Shown in pieces: positions 22,305 through 32,985 of a DNA stretch of 64,000 nt. The stretch covers positions 124,001 through 188,000 of the forward strand of contig JAJVDF010000437.1 of NCBI GenBank assembly GCA_022410635.1, in the 5' to 3' direction. Each line of letters opens with the position of its first letter. Positions within the stretch are counted from its first letter, which is position 1. The position numbers were made by a program, and so were the translations under genes. The stretch comes from Tretioscincus oriximinensis. Taxonomy: Eukaryota > Chordata > Lepidosauria > Squamata > Gymnophthalmidae. The notes beneath the pieces were generated by a model. That model worked only from the letters and a program-made list of their open reading frames with translations. It was not told where the DNA came from and did not search any database.

Positions 22305-22690
22305 GAATAGCCCCATAGTTCTAGTGTTGTCTTCTATCTGCTTTTTACACACCATGCATGATTTTATTTATTTCAATCATACCTCCTCTTAAACACTGTC
22401 TTCCAAAGTTGAATAGGCCTGTATGCTGGCAGCTTGAGCTTACACTGGAAGTATATCAGCCTCCTGATCATTTTGTTTCCTGTCCTTCTCCTAATTTCAT
22501 AACATCCTTTCTGAGATATGATGACCAGAAGTGCACATTATATTCCAAATGTTATCTTGCCATAAGTTTATAAAGAGATATATTTTATTATCTTCTTAAT
22601 TACCCCTGGTATGGATTGATTCATTCATTGAGGTACCCATCAGAACCCCAATCCCTTTCCTAATCTGTAAAAGAAACCCTATATTCCATT
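22305..22690 (-). mobile_element. Old, diverged CR1 ORF2 3' fragment
   Basis: The order of blocks matches the minus-strand CR1 copies: ACCATGCATGATTTTATTTA (cf. CCCATGCATGATTTTGTACA at 48.46 kb), AATCATACCTCCTCTTAAAC, GAGATATGATGACCAGAAG, TATTCCAAATGTTATCTTGCC, then GTTTATAAAGAGATATATT. Many substitutions and indels mark it as much older than the 48 kb and 60 kb copies. Confidence 0.75.
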
Positions 22691-23704
22691 ATTTTATATA
22701 TGTCATTACGGTAGGNCATTCTTGGTCCAGTGAAAACATACACTCTCTTTGTGAGTTTTGATTGAAAATTTCCACATTATGTGGATTACCCCACAGCACA
22801 CTGGCCCAGATCAAGCAACCTAGGCCACAATGGATAGGGCTGCTGGTAGTTCATCTATCTGTGGACAGACTACCTTAGCCCAATCTCTAGTNCCAGGTAC
22901 AAAAGTTCTCAACCTTTTAAATTGCCAGTTTTGATTGGTTTGCAAGGATGCCTGTAAGCCATGCACTTCACGTCCATCTTCCAGGTGATCCAGTAAATCC
23001 AGTATCCTTGCTGGTTCACTCCTATTTTTGTTTCCTGAATCTTTTGAAATATCTTCTGATGCAGATAAGGCATTCTACGGAGAGAATGGCCTCCTCCGAA
23101 ATCTGTGTACAGGGCTGTCTAGGAGTTCCAAGGACTCTGCTATCCACTAATTCAGTATGAAAAATCCCTTAGTGTATATGTTTACATTGAATGTTATTGC
23201 ATTGTGNTATCTTTTTCCTACTGGATATACTACATATGATACTTGGCACTAGATTCAGAGTTTGAAATAGATTTATTCTATAGCTGTATCTAGATATTGT
23301 CACAGATGCCCAGAAGCTCCAATACTCCAGGAGCATATATGGGGCTTCAGCATTCAGGCACTCATATCCCTACTGGATTTCAAGCCATTTTACCTTCTGA
23401 TAGAACTAGCCTATCATTAATCCTCTTTTCTTTTTTCCTCTATGGCTACATAGAAAAAAGACAAGACTCTATTTACTAGTATTCACTAANAAAGACTGAA
23501 AATGGTTGACTGCATTCCCATTGTGTTGCTATGAGTCCCAGCAGGATCCTTGNAGCTGCTAATAGAAATTCCATTTGCACTTGTGTTTTGGATGCCAAGA
23601 TAACATGTGTGATTTTGTCTGTTGTTGTGGGAATTCCTGAATTTGGAGCAAAAGCAATACTAGAAATTACCTGCTGAATCATCACNCTCCTTCTCCATGT
23701 ATTC
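22691..23704. other. No recognisable gene or repeat
   Basis: Unassigned DNA with several single N positions; no supported coding frame. Confidence 0.5.
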
Positions 23705-23815
23705 CGGGCTTGTAGCACTTTAGAGACTAACAAGTAATAGGATAGGAGGTATGAGCTTTTGTAGACCTCTACTTCTTCAGATGCTACTTCTGAAGAAGTA
23801 GACTTATTTATGAAA
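23705..23815 (+). repeat. Interspersed repeat with TTAGAGACT...CTACTTCTTCAGATG motif, copy 1
   Basis: TTGTAGCACTTTAGAGACTA, then GTATGAGCTTTTGTAGACCT and CTACTTCTTCAGATG. It shares this order with 26618-26690 (plus) and about 43275-43420 (minus). Similar AGCACCTTAGAGACTAAC...GAGCTTTCG...CTTCATCAGATG sequence is, as I recall, common in reptile genomes; class uncertain. A 13-bp-arm palindrome (23768-23780/23790-23802) duplicates the CTACTTCTTCAG part in inverse orientation. Confidence 0.6.
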
Positions 23816-23837
23816 ACTCATTTATCAATACCTCAGT

Positions 23838-24215
23838 GCTTCAAATAGCTCAATTGGCTAAGTGCCGGTCTTTCATCTGAGAGACTGAGTTTCAAGGCCC
23901 AGTGTCAGACGTCGAGAGGGGTGAGCACCTTCTACGAGCCTGTAGCTCTAGCCAGTCCAACTTTTTGAAAGCAAGAATTGCAAGAAATTGCAACAGACTG
24001 GAACTAGACAAATGAGAACTATGGAACCATGGTGGCGAAGGTAGACAGCTTTAAGATAGGATTTGATCAGTGGTTGCCTTCTTATAAGAGTATATCCCTT
24101 CTTTTGCTTGAGAATGCCAAGGTACAACTGATGGGCCACAGTCTGAGACAGAATGCTGGACTAGATGGGTTGTGGTCCCATTCAGCAGGGCTCTTCTTTT
24201 GTGTTTATGTTTTTA
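23838..24215 (+). mobile_element. Chimeric element: tRNA-SINE head fused to CR1 3' tail
   Basis: The first part is the tRNA head and body of the SINE family at 63.5 kb: TAGCTCAATTGGCTAAG (A box), GAGTTTCAAGGCCC (degenerate B box), GGGGTGAGCACCTTCTAC, GCCTGTAGCTCTAGCC. Near 24035-24050 (GGTGGCGAAGGTAGACAGC) it changes to CR1 3'-end sequence: AGCTTTAAGATAGGATTTGATC, ACAGAATGCTGGACTAGATGGG, ATTCAGCAGGGCTCTTCTT. The expected SINE 3' half and TTC tail are absent. It may be a template-switch chimera, a SINE subfamily with a CR1-type tail, or two independent neighbouring insertions. Confidence 0.65.
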
Positions 24216-26610
24216 TCTGTGCTAGAGTTCTTTCATCTTCGGCACTTGAATATAGTCATAGAAGAGAATGGATAACTTACCAATCACTGCAAACCAATGG
24301 TTTCTAGGAAAGAGGAGAGAAACAACTGCTTTTAAACAACATTTATTTGTAAATCTAGCAACATAATTTCAATCTTTCCCTTACACACCAGGACTTTAAT
24401 TTTTTTTTATCATTGATCCATTATCAGATACCTTTTATTCCAACAATGAGCTATTGAAGGTGCAGTGGATGCCACTGTTAGCTCAACAGCCCTTAGTTAC
24501 AAAGTGCCTAGATAGGCAAACAAAATGTATCCCATATGAAATTGGCCTTCACTGTAACTGATCAAAGACTCAACACTGAACAATAAATAAATAAACAGAC
24601 AGCCTAGTGCCCTACATTTTATAATTCTCTTGAAGCTGGATTAAGAGAAGCAGTTGCCTGAATTCCTCTAACCCACACTCTAGGCAGAAACAAAATGATT
24701 TGCATATCTCTGCTGAATATATTAGGGGGAGGAAAAATCCTAGGATGGGCCTCCCACGTTCTGACACCAGAAATATCTAAAAAACGGGTGACATTTAAAA
24801 CACAGAATGAAGTGAATTAGGAACTCTTCCTTAGAAACAACAGATGTAAGAAAAGCTTTCCGAGTCTTTGCTCTTTATTTTAACAACTCTGAACAAACTG
24901 TCACCATTAATGAGGGAAGATAGGGAAATTCAAAGCTGTGCCTGTTCAGCAACTCTAACACAATCGTGATTCTCATATAGAGAATGGAGGCATTTGTTAT
25001 TCTAATTTCCATGAAAATGTTATCTGTGGCTGCCATTCTTTCAAAGAGTATATTATTTTTCAGTATGCTAATAACCTTGAATACCTTTGCTCGTTTGCTT
25101 GCACTTGCACTCTCTCACATGCAGGCAGACCAAACAAATCACGCACATAAACACACACCCATGAACACAGACTTCTTTTTCTGTGTAATTATAAGCTGAA
25201 TTATTTCTTAAGTGCATTATTAAATGCAGCCTTGCACTTTTTGAGAAAACAGGAATCAGACATCAACAGTACATTTTTCTGTTATTTTCTCTTCCGTTTT
25301 GTTGTTGTTTTTGTTACAGTAAGTAATTTTGTTACATCCTGTTCCATTTTCTTCATTAGAAATTATGACCTTGTGGATCTTATTAATGTTTAGTCTCAAG
25401 ATGAGAAGGGGATGTAATAATTATCTGAAAGGATAGGTTTCAGATAAAGNTTCTGTGCCATCCCAGAATGCAATGCCAGTAGTAGGTTACCAAGCAGATT
25501 TTGATCTAAATATCATAACCGACAGAAAATCGGTACAGTGAATACAATGTTGTAGTCTCCCACATTTTTAATTATCTTATTCTTCATAAAGTCAAATAAA
25601 TACAAAAATGACTTGTTAGCACTTATGTCAATGAATTTAAATTATGTGCCAGTATTTGAGCAGATTGGCAGATTAGTTAAGAAACAAGTGACTTCACAGC
25701 ATGTTAATTCCATGAAGTCTGTCTTCTCTTCCCCACATAGCTTTTTGTTTGATGGGAGAAATGGTCCTAATAAATAGCTTATACATTTTGGAGCGAAAAG
25801 GTTTTTAGTCCCATCTACATCATCTACATGATAATTTAGATTTAGTTTTTTTCTTGATCACCTGGTATATTCCTGGTGTCTGAAAATGTGAATCTTGTTC
25901 TATACATGTATAACACAGATGTTTATATAAAATCTGGTCAGCTTTCTTTAATAGTAATTTCTATTGCACAGTATGGAATAAAAAATAATTATATCTCTGA
26001 GTTCATTACTACTAATAATATTTTAAAAAATCTGGTAGCAGAAGGCTGACAAACAGTAAAGAAAACATGTGTTGCATTACATTAACAACTGTCAAGACAG
26101 TGTATTGACTAAGGTTAAAAAAAATCTAAATTTATTGAAAGTTCAACAAACCGAACAAGACTATCAAAAAAGTAATTAAAAACAATATTAGAAAACTGGC
26201 AACAAAAAACAGCAAAAGAAAAGTAGACCAAGAAAAGCGGAGATGAGATCAGAGAAGTGGAGTAACAAAAAGACCAAGAAAAAACCTAGTAGTGGGTTAC
26301 AAATGGAACTTTGAAGAAATAAACAGAAAGTTTGCTAATATCACTTCCATTTAACTGCCTTGTCTCAAATACCACAATTGGCAGCAGACAGCAACTGTGT
26401 GAGGAACTGATATACATGATATCCCGCAAGGCCCTTTCTGCGCTGGGTCTTATATCTCAGAATACAGACATACTATCCAGATGCTAGTGCAGGCTAAAAA
26501 AACCTCTAGGATGCTCCTATACTCTGGCTCTCTGTACTAATATGCAGATAAGATGGCAGTTCTGATATAATCAGAGAAATAGCTGTGTCAGTTTAGTAGA
26601 AAGTACAGCA
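24216..26610. other. No recognisable gene or repeat
   Basis: About 2.4 kb of AT-rich unassigned DNA. The 71-codon frame at 24984-25199 has no splice context. Confidence 0.5.
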
Positions 26611-26617
26611 AAGGGGC

Positions 26618-26690
26618 TAGTAGCACTTAGAGACTGTAGAAAAGTAGGTGGCATAAGCTTTCTTAGACATGTCTACTTCTTCAGATATAA
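26618..26690 (+). repeat. Interspersed repeat, copy 2 (same family as 23705)
   Basis: GGCTAGTAGCACTTAGAGACT ... GGCATAAGCTTTCTTAGACAT ... CTACTTCTTCAGATA, collinear with the copy at 23.7 kb. Confidence 0.55.
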
Positions 26691-27904
26691 ATTCTAATAT
26701 AAATTCCAGATTAAGGCGAAATCCAGATCCAGCTTGTTTTCTATATGCCCGGTTTTTCTTTTTTCTGTGGAAAATGCTACTTTATTGTTGGCGAAACTTG
26801 AAGAAGAATTATTCAGATCAAAGGAGAACAAGTAATTTTCTCATTACTTAATATGTGAATAGCAGTAAATCTAACCTTGTTCATAAAGCAGGCCTTAATC
26901 TCTTCTAATTATTCTGTAACTATAAGGATATCATCCATAACAAAGGCTGAGATAATCCATTAGTATTAAGAAAGGTGTGAAAAGTCCAAATAAACCTGAA
27001 GCCAGAAAAGCAAGAGTATGGGAGGGAGGCATTCTTTGGTTTTCATAGTGTTGTTCAATATTAACTTATCTTCAGCTGAACAAAAGCAAATCACCTTTTA
27101 CCACAGATCATGTGGGCAGATTTCATAGCTGCAGATCATTCCATTTCGTAAATATTATTACAACACTCTGATTATTAGGTGACCAATAAATGCTTCAGAT
27201 TAAATTTCACAGAAGAATGCTGGGAGAAGAATCGTGTTGTAGGAACAAATGGAAATAAAAGCCAGTTTAAAAAAGTAAGATCCTGAGAGCTAACAAGTGT
27301 TTTTTTATTTCCTTTTTACCTCATGTTATTGCTATGTCAACTCCCAAGAATGGTACTTTTGTCCAATTGTTTCTATCTAATCTTCCAAGTCACCATTGTG
27401 ACAGATTTCTGTTCAGTGTATTAAAATGATTGAGACCACAGGCAGGATAGAGCTAAACCCCCATCAAATGATGGTCTAAATGGAAGCCTAAAGTAGGATA
27501 CTCTATCTAAAACAAGATAAATCCAAGTTTAGAAGCAGGAAGAAAAAATCAAGCCTGAGAAATGCCTGCTTATTCTGCAGTGTAAAGTTAAAGTAGGAGA
27601 GCTGATATTCCTGAAACAGGAAACTGAGCTACAAGTTCGCTCTGTTGTGTGACTCTGATGGAGTTGTCACTGATCCATGTGGCAGTCTTTTCATAGTCAC
27701 AGGATAATTGTGCAGCTTTACTTTAATAAGTGACATATACACGTCCTACATCAGGGTATATTCTTTATATCACTTCTGAAATACATTATTATTCTGAATC
27801 ACAAGAGTAGTAGAAGTTGTATTCTAATGACATGTGAGAGTCTGGACTTGCTCAACAAGTTTTATTTGCATATTTTAGGATCATTTAACTATATTTGTTT
27901 AATT
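26691..27904. other. No recognisable gene or repeat
   Basis: AT-rich unassigned DNA without coding support. Confidence 0.5.
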
Positions 27905-28202
27905 CATGAATGGCGCAGTTGCTAAGGAGAAGGTCTCTCTACTAGGAAATCGGGTTTCGAAGCCCTATGTTGGACGTGAGGAGGGGTGAGCACCTTCCAC
28001 TAGCCTGTAGCTCTAGCCAACCCAGCTATTAGAAAGCAAGAATTGCAAGAATTGCAAGTGACTGCAAGTAGATACATGGGAACCACCACAGCCTGGTGGG
28101 GAAGATAGAATGGAAGCTTTAGGGTGAAAAATACCCTTGTAAGCCACTTTGAGTCCCTTTGGATGAGAAGAGCAGGTATAAAAACCCAGTTCTTCTAAAC
28201 CT
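27905..28202 (+). mobile_element. tRNA-derived SINE, full length, plus strand
   Basis: tRNA-like head (GCGCAGTTGCTAAGG with A-box remains; GGGTTTCGAAGCCC as B box at about 27952), then GGGGTGAGCACCTTCCACTAG, CTGTAGCTCTAGCCAACCC, AATTGCAAGAATTGCAAGTG, AGCCTGGTGGGGAAGATAGAA, CACTTTGAGTCCCTTTGGAT and a short TTC tail. Same order as the copy at 63.45 kb. Pol III promoter boxes are degenerate, so it is probably inactive. Confidence 0.85.
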
Positions 28203-28929
28203 TGCACTTTATATGAAGTGCCATTGAGATTTTATTGCTGTAATCTGACCTCATCTAGTATCATCCATTCTTTCAATGAAAACTAAATAACAGGCTGCAA
28301 AATAAAGGTTCAGATTGGGTAAAGTCCACTTTTATTTGCACCTTGCAATGTTTTGAAGTTAATCCAGAGTTTATCTCCCTTCCCTCTCCTTGCTATACAA
28401 ACGTCAATTTATCTTTGCCATTGTTTAAATAGTATATTTACCACATCATTTGTTACAATGAATATTGTCAGAAAAAAAACACGTCATGATAGAATTCTTT
28501 CTCAGCAAAGACAGTTTTAGCTTATCCCATCTCTCACAGAAAAAAAACCCATAAAAATGTTCAAAAGGAGTGAAAGAAGCGATTTTCCTTTGCCATTCTC
28601 CTCCTTTCCCAGCCCCACTTCTCCTCCATTTCAATATCCCCTAAGAAATCATACTGCCTTTTGGGGTTTGCTGCCCCACAAACTGGCTATCCTGTTGACA
28701 GATGCCAGCCAGTGGGTGTGTTATCTTTCCCCTTGTCGCCACCCCTTGGGCATTTTTTTATACTATCCAGCTCTGTCTGGTTGTTGCTGTAGTTGTTGTT
28801 GCTGCTGCTGTTAATTGTACTTGAAGTTTGCACAGTTTCCAAGTTGCATAATTACAAAATTACATGCTTATGCCCCTGAGGCATTTGCCAGGTTTGGGGG
28901 CTTTATTTTATTTACAGGCCTAAGATTTG
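28203..28929. other. Unassigned DNA with a short GTT/GCT tract
   Basis: Includes an imperfect GTT/GCT trinucleotide run at 28782-28812, read as poly-Cys in one frame. No gene evidence. Confidence 0.5.
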
Positions 28930-29290
28930 TATGTTATTTCCTATGTTTTACCCAGAGGGGAAGAGGGAGGCTGAGCCCAGGAGAGGGTGTGTGGCTTTCT
29001 ATCTTCCCAGACAGGAGAGGAACCCAGTAATGGAGTGCCCAATCAGGAGGCAGGCTAGGCCTATAAAGCTAGCTCTGCCCACTGTTTGGGGCCCTTCTTT
29101 TGTCAGACTTGGAACACGTGGAAGCTCTGAGTGGGAGGGGTCTGTCTCAAAAGCTTCTGCCATGTGTAGACATAGGCTTGCAGTGAGGTCCTACGTGATT
29201 GGATGCTCATGGGCTCTGGGGGTGGTGTGTGATTCTTCATAGTGCTCTATTTTTATTTTATTTTCAAATACCTTTTACCCTGTTGTGTCA
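28930..29290 (+). promoter_or_regulatory. GC-richer block with TATA-like box (possible LTR promoter)
   Basis: AGGCCTATAAAGCTAGCTC at about 29059 is a good TATA-type box with GC-rich flanks. AATAAA-type sequences follow beyond the SINE inserted at 29292 (ATAAATAAACTTG at 29532, GCAATAAAGTCTTC at 29621). This could be an old LTR split by a SINE, but no defined ends or duplications were found. Confidence 0.25.
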
Positions 29291-29291
29291 T

Positions 29292-29532
29292 ACATATTTA
29301 TTTATTTATTTGTACTTGTATCCCGCCCTATACCCGAAGGTCTCAGGGCGGCCAACCATAGGGTGGCGCATATAGCTTTTGTTGCTTTCTCCACAACAGA
29401 CACTCCACAACAGGTGGGGCTGAGAGAGTTCAAAGAACTGTGACTGGCTCAAGATCAACCAGCTGGCTTTCGTGGAGGAGTGGGGAATCGAACCGGGAGA
29501 CTACTCATCTACTACACTAAACTGGCTCTCAT
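29292..29532 (-). mobile_element. Sauria-type SINE, minus strand
   Basis: Plus strand: TATTTATTTATTTATTTG tail, TTGTATCCCGCCCTATACCC, CTCAGGGCGGCC, GCATATAGCTTTTGTTGC, CTTTCTCCACAACAGACAC, GGGGCTGAGAGAGTTC, GGAATCGAACCGGGAGAC (B box complement), ending near CTACACTAAACTGGC. The tail core CGCCCTGAGACCTTCGGG is better preserved than in the 7.6 kb copy. Confidence 0.88.
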
Positions 29533-30853
29533 AAATAAACTTGTTTGTTTGGAACATATCATTTACCTCAGCATTCTTCTTTTCATAAACCTCTCTTTTA
29601 GTTAAGCGAATGTGAAGGCTGGCAATAAAGTCTTCACCCCACTGTGTTGGGGAATAGTAGGCCTTCCCTGTGCTTAACTGCCTGGAGGCTTGTGTTGGGC
29701 CCCAGCAGCTGAGGTTGACTGCAGCAGCGTAAGGTTGGCTGGGTAGCCTGGCATTGGGTCAGCNTCCATGCCCAGCAGGAGCTCAAGTAGAGCCTAAGGC
29801 ATGGGTGGGGTGGACACCCCAGCCCCCCATGTGAAATTGTGTTTATCCTATATTTGCCTTGCCACGATGGATTGATGAATTGTTTCATAAAGAAAAACTA
29901 CCATGTGCAACTAAAGTACCCTGAGCCATAGAACGCATGTTCTTTTTCACTGGATCGTAAAGGTGCAAAAGAATAGAAAGCAATGAAGCATAAGAGGAGG
30001 CCTTGTGGATCAAATCACAGCACATCTTAGTCTTGTGGCCAGATCTCTGCTGTAGGATTTTACATCTTCATCTGCCCTGGCATTGCATGGAGAAGGGGGT
30101 TTAGGATCTGCTTTTATATTGCCTGAGTTTCTTTGTGCTTTGATTTACAAAAACAAACAAACTGAAAATCAATTGTTTTATATGGCATTTTGTATGATAC
30201 ATACTTTAAAGTATATGATTTATATCATTTCATATATTACTTTGTTTTGTTTACCGTAAATTACCTTGAGCTATTTTAATTTAATTTTAATTAAATTAAA
30301 CAATACATTTTATCTGAGCAAATACAATTAAAAATTTAAATCTATATCATATGGTGGTCCACCAATTGCTTCTGGCATCTCCAGCAGCAGCAGAAAGCAA
30401 AATCTTCAACCGTTGTAAATTCCCTGTCATTGATACAGAGGCATCCATTGCATAATAATCCTTCTTATACCTGGCCTCCATGAATTAGTCCAATCCTTTA
30501 TTAAAGCTTGTTTGCCAAGAACTCAATAATGCATTGTACATATGTTGTACAAGATTCTTAAAACGCTTTACTAAGCCTCTTCAAACAAGGCTTTAAAGCT
30601 ATCAAGGCTGCTTGCTATCACCATCCATTCTTTATTCACTTTTTCTATGTCATTCTTGATTTTATATTCTTCAAACAAAGAGGCAGAACAACTTCTTGCA
30701 TATTAGACATTTACTGCGATAAGTAAACGAGCATAACACACCTATTTTTTAATCATTGTATGTTAGGGTCTCCGCTTAAAATTCAGGTTAGAAGAGAGGT
30801 GCAACTTTTAATAGCTGGTGCACTTGGAGGATAAATCAGTTTTTCATACCAGT
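29533..30853. other. No recognisable gene or repeat
   Basis: Unassigned DNA. The 84-codon minus-strand frame at 29634-29888 lies in a locally GC-rich patch and has no splice context. Confidence 0.45.
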
Positions 30854-30854
30854 T

Positions 30855-31392
30855 ACATAGAACATAAGAGGAGCCGTGCTGAATCGGGCCGGAGCCCATC
30901 TAGTCCAGCATTTTGTCTCACACAATGGCCCACCANTTGCACCTGGCAATCTGGAGCAGAAGGCAAAATCTTCAACTGCTCTTGACGCTCTGCAAAAGGC
31001 ATTTAAGGAATACTGCCTGTTGCTCCATCTTAGAGGCAGGATCAAGACACCAATCCTAGCAGCTATTTATACCCATGGTGTCCATGAACATGTCTAATCC
31101 TATCTTAAAGCTATCCAGGCTGCTAGCTACCGCCAGCTCTTCTGGAAGGAAATTGCGAAGGTTGATGACTCTCTGGGTGAAAAAATACTTTCCCTTGGCT
31201 GCCCCCACCCTTCTGCCTATCAGCTTCAAGGAATGCCCCCTGGTCCAAGTGTTATCCGATAGAGAAAACAATTTTTCTCTATTCACCCTGTCCACCCCGT
31301 GCTTGATTTTATATACTTCAATCATATGCTGTCTCTTGAGGTTGAAGAGGCCCAAACGCTGCAGCCGGATTTCATAAGGGAGGTGCCGTTAA
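30855..31392 (-). mobile_element. CR1 LINE 3' end, minus strand, older subfamily
   Basis: Starts with GAACATAAGAGGAGCCGTGCTG and covers the 3'UTR and ORF2 C-terminus (the minus-strand frame 31056-31355 keeps residues such as GHSLKLIGRRVG, KYFFTQRVI and LPEELAVASSLDSFKIGLD). It stops near GGATTTCATAAGGGAGGTGC. Differences from the 60.4 kb copy (TCCAGCATTTTGTCTCAC, GCTGAATCGGGCC) mark another subfamily. Confidence 0.9.
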
Positions 31393-31560
31393 AATTCCAA
31401 AGCTTTATCCTATGGGAACCCTATTGTATCTTCCTTTTTGATGTAGGCTGCTTCTACGCAGCAAGTATTACCTGCATGGGAGTGACATGGAAGTCGCTCC
31501 ACGGTGTGGGATTGTGCCTTGCCAGGGATCAGCCTCACTACAAAGCACTGAAGCTCTGCA
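31393..31560. other. Unassigned spacer between two CR1 pieces
   Basis: About 170 bases of medium-GC sequence (ATGGGAGTGACATGGAAGTC ... TTGTGCCTTGCCAGGG) that match neither flanking CR1 piece; possibly part of another repeat. Confidence 0.4.
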
Positions 31561-31768
31561 ACAGCTGATTGCTGGGAAAGTGTGGATCAGCCACAGTATT
31601 CCTGCAATGCCATTTACAAGGAGTCAAGAGCAGGAGAAGGTTTTGTCTTCTTCTGTTTGAGAGTGTCCAGGGCTAATTGGACTATGGAGACAGAATGCGG
31701 GATGAGAGGGGCTATGGTCCGATTCAGCAGGACTTCTTTTATATTATGTTCTTTGTTCTTAAGTTAAT
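31561..31768 (+). mobile_element. Diverged CR1 3' tail, plus strand
   Basis: GCCATTTACAAGGAGTCAAG, GAGTGTCCAGGGCTAATTGG, GACAGAATGCGGGATGAG, GATTCAGCAGGACTTCTTTT and TTATGTTCTTTGTTCTT form an older CR1 3'UTR, facing the minus-strand copy to its left. Confidence 0.75.
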
Positions 31769-32822
31769 TTCCCTTATCTTAAACAATTCATGGTGAAAGT
31801 TGTCAATTATTGCATTTTTTAAAAGAAATTATTCATTAATAGACTTTTTTTGTTTTTTAGCAGTTTGTCTCCTTTTATGTGCACTGTCACACACCTGTAC
31901 AGAGACAACAAATGGAATGTACAAATGAAAGTATCAGGCCCCCAACATTTGTTTAGGCTCTAATTGATTCAACCCCTACGCTGTCGCTATAGCAACAACG
32001 TTCCACAGACAATGCTGATTCAGAATGTTCAATAGAAAGCATTTCAACTACATATTTAGTCAAATTATAGTCATTATTGAAATATTTCTGTATTAGCACC
32101 ATAATATCATATAATTTGTTGGTATTGGTGACCTTGTTTCATACGTTGGTTCATTGATATGCAGAGTAGAATTCCTGCTTGAGAAGATACAAGGGGGCAT
32201 TCATGTTTTAAAAGCATCTACTCTTTAAAATTTGCTACTGTTTGGGGAGTTTAATGATCATTCTTTGTATGAAGAAAAAAAAATCGCTGTTCTCCAAAGT
32301 AATCCAGAATTATAGCAATTACTGTTTGCTATGATAAGAATAGACATAAAGAGACACATTATAGTTCTCGGCTACTGAGCTATTCTTTAGAAACTGGCAA
32401 CTTGCTTTGAGACCCTCTCATTATTTTGAGCTGAACAAAACCATGGAGCTTAGTTGAAACAGACTTCTCAAATGTGAGGGTTTGAATGGGTAGGAAATTG
32501 TAGAAATATAAAGTGTATATTCTTCATAACTTAGCAAATCGTAGCTTACATACTGTGACAGTATGAAATAAATCTGGTTTTTAAATTATGCAGAAATTAT
32601 ATTAATGCATCCTATCAGTCACCTCAAGGTAACTTTCTTCAGGTGCATCTAAATGAGGTTTTCACATTATAAGAATGTGATTATAGGGGATTTTCTTTCT
32701 CTGTTCTTCTCCCTGTTCCTAGCTGACTGCGATATCACCATGTCCTGCTCAGCCCTTGTATTCTAGGCAATTCTACATTAAATGGATGAGGTGGTAGAGG
32801 ATTTTGTCTGATAGGCAGGCAA
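31769..32822. other. Unassigned DNA containing an RFX-like palindrome
   Basis: No gene. GTCGCTATAGCAAC at 31983-31996 resembles an RFX X-box. Confidence 0.4.
31983..31996. promoter_or_regulatory. RFX (X-box)-like site
   Basis: GTCGCTATAGCAAC (reverse complement GTTGCTATAGCGAC) fits the two-half-site RFX consensus GTNRCC..RGYAAC with mismatches. Motif evidence only. Confidence 0.22.
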
Positions 32823-32839
32823 GCAGATAGGAAGTTCCT

Positions 32840-32985
32840 TCAGAGGAGGAGGAGAAGGAGAAGAAGGAGAAGAATAAGAATTGGGTTTTTATACCCTTTC
32901 TCAACCGAAGGGACAAAGTGGCTTACAAGGTTGTTTTTTGCCCAGAAGCTTACTTGTCTTTGAATTCTGACAATATTTAGGGAGA
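32840..32985 (-). mobile_element. tRNA-SINE 3' fragment, minus strand
   Basis: Purine tail (GGAGGAGGAGAAGGAGAAGA), then GGGTTTTTATACCCTTTCTC, AACCGAAGGGAC, GTGGCTTACAAGG and GCCCAGAAGCTTACT. The tRNA head is missing. Confidence 0.8.
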
